From: DAOUBF01 sp034432795
GTDB lineage: Bacteria; Chloroflexota; Anaerolineae; DSLN01
Length of the DNA: 64,000 nt
Reading direction: 5' to 3'
NCBI GenBank assembly: GCA_034432795.1
Contig: DAOUBF010000002.1
Location: forward strand, 33,526-97,525
In this document: one piece after another, positions 62,366-64,000 of the stretch
Numbering within the stretch: position 1 is the first letter of the stretch
How the letters are laid out: each line of letters begins with the position of its first letter
The notes under the pieces: model-generated
Seen by the model: only the letters and a program-made list of their open reading frames with translations
The model's database searches: none
Told to the model about the DNA's origin: nothing
Position numbers and translations under genes: made by a program

Positions 62366-64000
62366 ATGGCTGTACCAGCGGAAGTGCTTGAACTCGTCCG
62401 GCGCTTTGACCTCCACCGCGAGGCGTACCGTTCGGGCCGCTACAACGAGGAGCAACTGCGCAAGGAGTTCCTTGACCCCTTCTTTGAGGCCCTCGGCTGG
62501 GACGTCGCCAACAAGCAGGGCTATGCCGAAGCCTACAAAGATGTCATTCACGAGGAATCCATCAAGGTCGGCGGCTTCACCAAAGCGCCGGACTACTGCT
62601 TCCGCATCGGCGGCGTGCGCAAGTTCTTCCTGGAGGCCAAGCGGCCCGGCGTCAACCTCAGGGACGACCCCAGCCCCGCCTTCCAGTTGCGCCGCTACGC
62701 CTGGAGCGCCAAGCTGCCCCTCTCCATCCTGACCGACTTTGAGGAGTTCGCCGTCTACGATTGCCGCGTCAAGCCCGACCAGGCGGATAAAGCCTCGGTC
62801 GCCCGCATCATGTACCTGACCTACAAGGACTACCCCGCACGCTGGGACGAGATCGCCGCCATCTTCTCCAAAGATGCCGTGCTCAAAGGCGCGTTTGACC
62901 GCTACGCCGAGTCCACCAAGGCCAAGAAGGGCACGGCGGAAGTGGACGCGGCCTTCCTCAAGGAGATTGAGACCTGGAGAGAAGCCCTGGCGCGCAACCT
63001 GGCCCTGCGCAACCCTGGCCTGAGCCAGCGCGATCTCAACTTCGCCGTCGGGCGCATCATTGACCGCATCATCTTCCTGCGCATCTGCGAGGACCGGGGG
63101 ATTGAGACCTACGGCCAGCTTCAGGCGCTGTTGAACGGCGCGCACGTGTACGAGCGGCTGGGCTACCTGTTCCACCAGGCCGACGCCCGCTACAACTCCG
63201 GCCTGTTCCACTTCCGCCATGAGAAGGGCCGCGCCGAGGCGCCCGACGAACTGACGCTGACCCTGACGCTTGACGATAAGCCGCTTAAAGAGATCATCAA
63301 GGGGCTATACTACCCCGATAGCCCCTATGAGTTCTCCGTCCTCCCCGCCGACATCCTGGGGCAGGTGTACGAGCAGTTCCTGGGCAAGGTCATCCGCCTG
63401 ACGCCAGGCCACCGCGCGGTTGTGGAGGACAAGCCGGAGGTGAAGAAGGCGGGCGGCGTCTTCTACACACCGACCTACATCGTGGACTACATCGTGAAGC
63501 ACACAGTGGGGAAGCTGCTGGAGGGGAAGACACCCCGGCAGGTGTCGGGCGAGGGCAAGGGTGCGCCACTGCGGGTGTTGGACCCGGCCTGCGGCTCCGG
63601 CTCGTTCCTCATCGGCGCGTACCAATATCTGCTGGACTGGTATCGTGACTGGTATATCGCGGATGGGGCGGAGAAGTGGGCGAAGGGCAGGTCGCCGAAG
63701 CTGTACCAGGGGATAGGCGGCGAGTGGCGGCTGACGACCGCCGAGCGCAAGCGCATCCTGTTGGCCCACATCTACGGCGTGGACATTGACCCGCAGGCAG
63801 TGGAGGTGACCAAGCTCTCGCTGTTGCTCAAAGTGCTGGAGGGGGAGAACGAGCAGACGCTGACGCCGCAACTCCAGTTATTCCGCGAGCGGGCGCTGCC
63901 CGACCTGGGGAACAACATCAAGTGCGGCAACTCGCTCATCGGGCCGGACTTCTACGAGAGCGCGCACGTCGGCCAGCAGATGCGCCTGTTTGATGAGGAG
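62366..64000 (+). CDS. Type IIG restriction enzyme/N6-adenine DNA methyltransferase (3' end beyond window)
   Basis: 545 codons visible and still open. The N-terminal nuclease-like region has FDLHREAYRSGRYNEEQLRK, LDPFFEALGWDV, then PDYCFRIGGVRKFFLEAKRP, a PD-(D/E)xK layout. A helical linker (AVGRIIDRIIFLRICEDRGI) follows, then ILGQVYEQFLGKVIRL and RKAGGVFYTPTYIVDYIV-like methyltransferase entry. SAM motif I is LDPACGSGSFLIGAYQYLLD, then IYGVDIDPQAVEVTKLSL and IKCGNSLIG. The N-P-P-Y motif IV and target-recognition domain should lie beyond the window. The frame starts at the ATG at 62366, 9 bases after a TATAAT. Such single-polypeptide systems defend against phage and are often mobile. Confidence 0.92.
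   Translation, partial: MAVPAEVLELVRRFDLHREAYRSGRYNEEQLRKEFLDPFFEALGWDVANKQGYAEAYKDVIHEESIKVGGFTKAPDYCFRIGGVRKFFLEAKRPGVNLRDDPSPAFQLRRYAWSAKLPLSILTDFEEFAVYDCRVKPDQADKASVARIMYLTYKDYPARWDEIAAIFSKDAVLKGAFDRYAESTKAKKGTAEVDAAFLKEIETWREALARNLALRNPGLSQRDLNFAVGRIIDRIIFLRICEDRGIETYGQLQALLNGAHVYERLGYLFHQADARYNSGLFHFRHEKGRAEAPDELTLTLTLDDKPLKEIIKGLYYPDSPYEFSVLPADILGQVYEQFLGKVIRLTPGHRAVVEDKPEVKKAGGVFYTPTYIVDYIVKHTVGKLLEGKTPRQVSGEGKGAPLRVLDPACGSGSFLIGAYQYLLDWYRDWYIADGAEKWAKGRSPKLYQGIGGEWRLTTAERKRILLAHIYGVDIDPQAVEVTKLSLLLKVLEGENEQTLTPQLQLFRERALPDLGNNIKCGNSLIGPDFYESAHVGQQMRLFDEE

Noticed and set aside
62231..63220. 329-codon minus-strand open frame
   Set aside because: Antisense to the type IIG methyltransferase gene, whose motifs are clear on the plus strand.
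1..64000. CRISPR arrays, tRNA, rRNA, tmRNA or RNase P genes
   Set aside because: No regularly spaced repeats, no tRNA-like cloverleaf ends or conserved rRNA/RNase P cores were found by reading. The only clear structured RNA is the FMN riboswitch.

Overview
The window is a GC-rich bacterial chromosome segment (about 65% GC by eye, with one clearly lower-GC stretch). It most resembles a Chloroflexota (Anaerolineae or Thermoflexia-like) genome. Reasons: a predicted FMN-riboswitch-controlled RibXY-type riboflavin transporter, a CruF-like carotenoid gene beside a geranylgeranyl-reductase-family gene, FemAB pairs, Rex, a DnaD-type helicase loader, EgtBD, and dense families of C/G-rich dispersed repeats. 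Taxonomy is an inference; no rRNA or tRNA gene is present. | Layout. 0-6.2 kb: 3' end of trpS, a geranylgeranyl-reductase-like flavoprotein, two FemAB ligases, a cytidine-deaminase-like gene, cruF and a DUF3267 zincin. 6.6-9 kb: egtD-egtB for ergothioneine. 9.3-12.3 kb: sigma70 promoter, FMN riboswitch, terminator and a three-gene ABC transporter. 12.4-16.8 kb: a small membrane protein, an alpha/beta-hydrolase/acyl-CoA-ligase fusion and a kelch protein. 17.1-25.2 kb: PfkB kinase, DUF151 nuclease, then dnaB-dnaD-dnaC-like (the last a tandem double ATPase), a membrane protein and comEC. | 25.7-31.7 kb is an accessory island of lower GC. It holds a thioredoxin-like/Tat-like/DUF4367-like fusion, a Cys-rich M23-like protein, a beta-propeller lipoprotein, and homologues of the methylamine dehydrogenase light chain (MauA, with both TTQ tryptophans), MauF and the heavy chain (MauB). 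The mauF-like frame has a single in-frame TGA exactly where a conserved Cys of a CxxC-G-L-S-M motif is expected, followed at the right distance by a hairpin that fits my recollection of the bacterial SECIS rules. This is the best candidate here for something undescribed: a selenocysteine-dependent MauF in a TTQ-like amine dehydrogenase locus. A decayed vapBC pair lies at the island edge. | 32-43.8 kb: thiolase, HIT protein, birA with two paralogous membrane proteins, penicillin acylase, polyprenyl diphosphate synthase, a GbsR-type regulator and rex. 43.9-51.5 kb: mreB and the F1 genes atpC-D-G-A (minus strand), interrupted by a RelE-like toxin-antitoxin pair, then an M42 aminopeptidase. 52-55.2 kb: CHRD protein and a csoR-copB copper operon with a visible operator. 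55.6-64 kb: a jelly-roll-like protein, relA/spoT, thioesterase, S41 protease, ADP-ribosylglycohydrolase, HAD phosphatase, and the 5' part of a type IIG restriction-modification gene that runs off the window. | Cross-cutting signals: several genes have a -10 box only 6-10 nt before the start codon and no Shine-Dalgarno (leaderless style), and extended -10 boxes (TGnTATAAT) are common. Composite MITE-like repeats, C/G-rich palindromic blocks and GACGAC-type repeats are scattered between genes and, in several cases, in frame inside genes.
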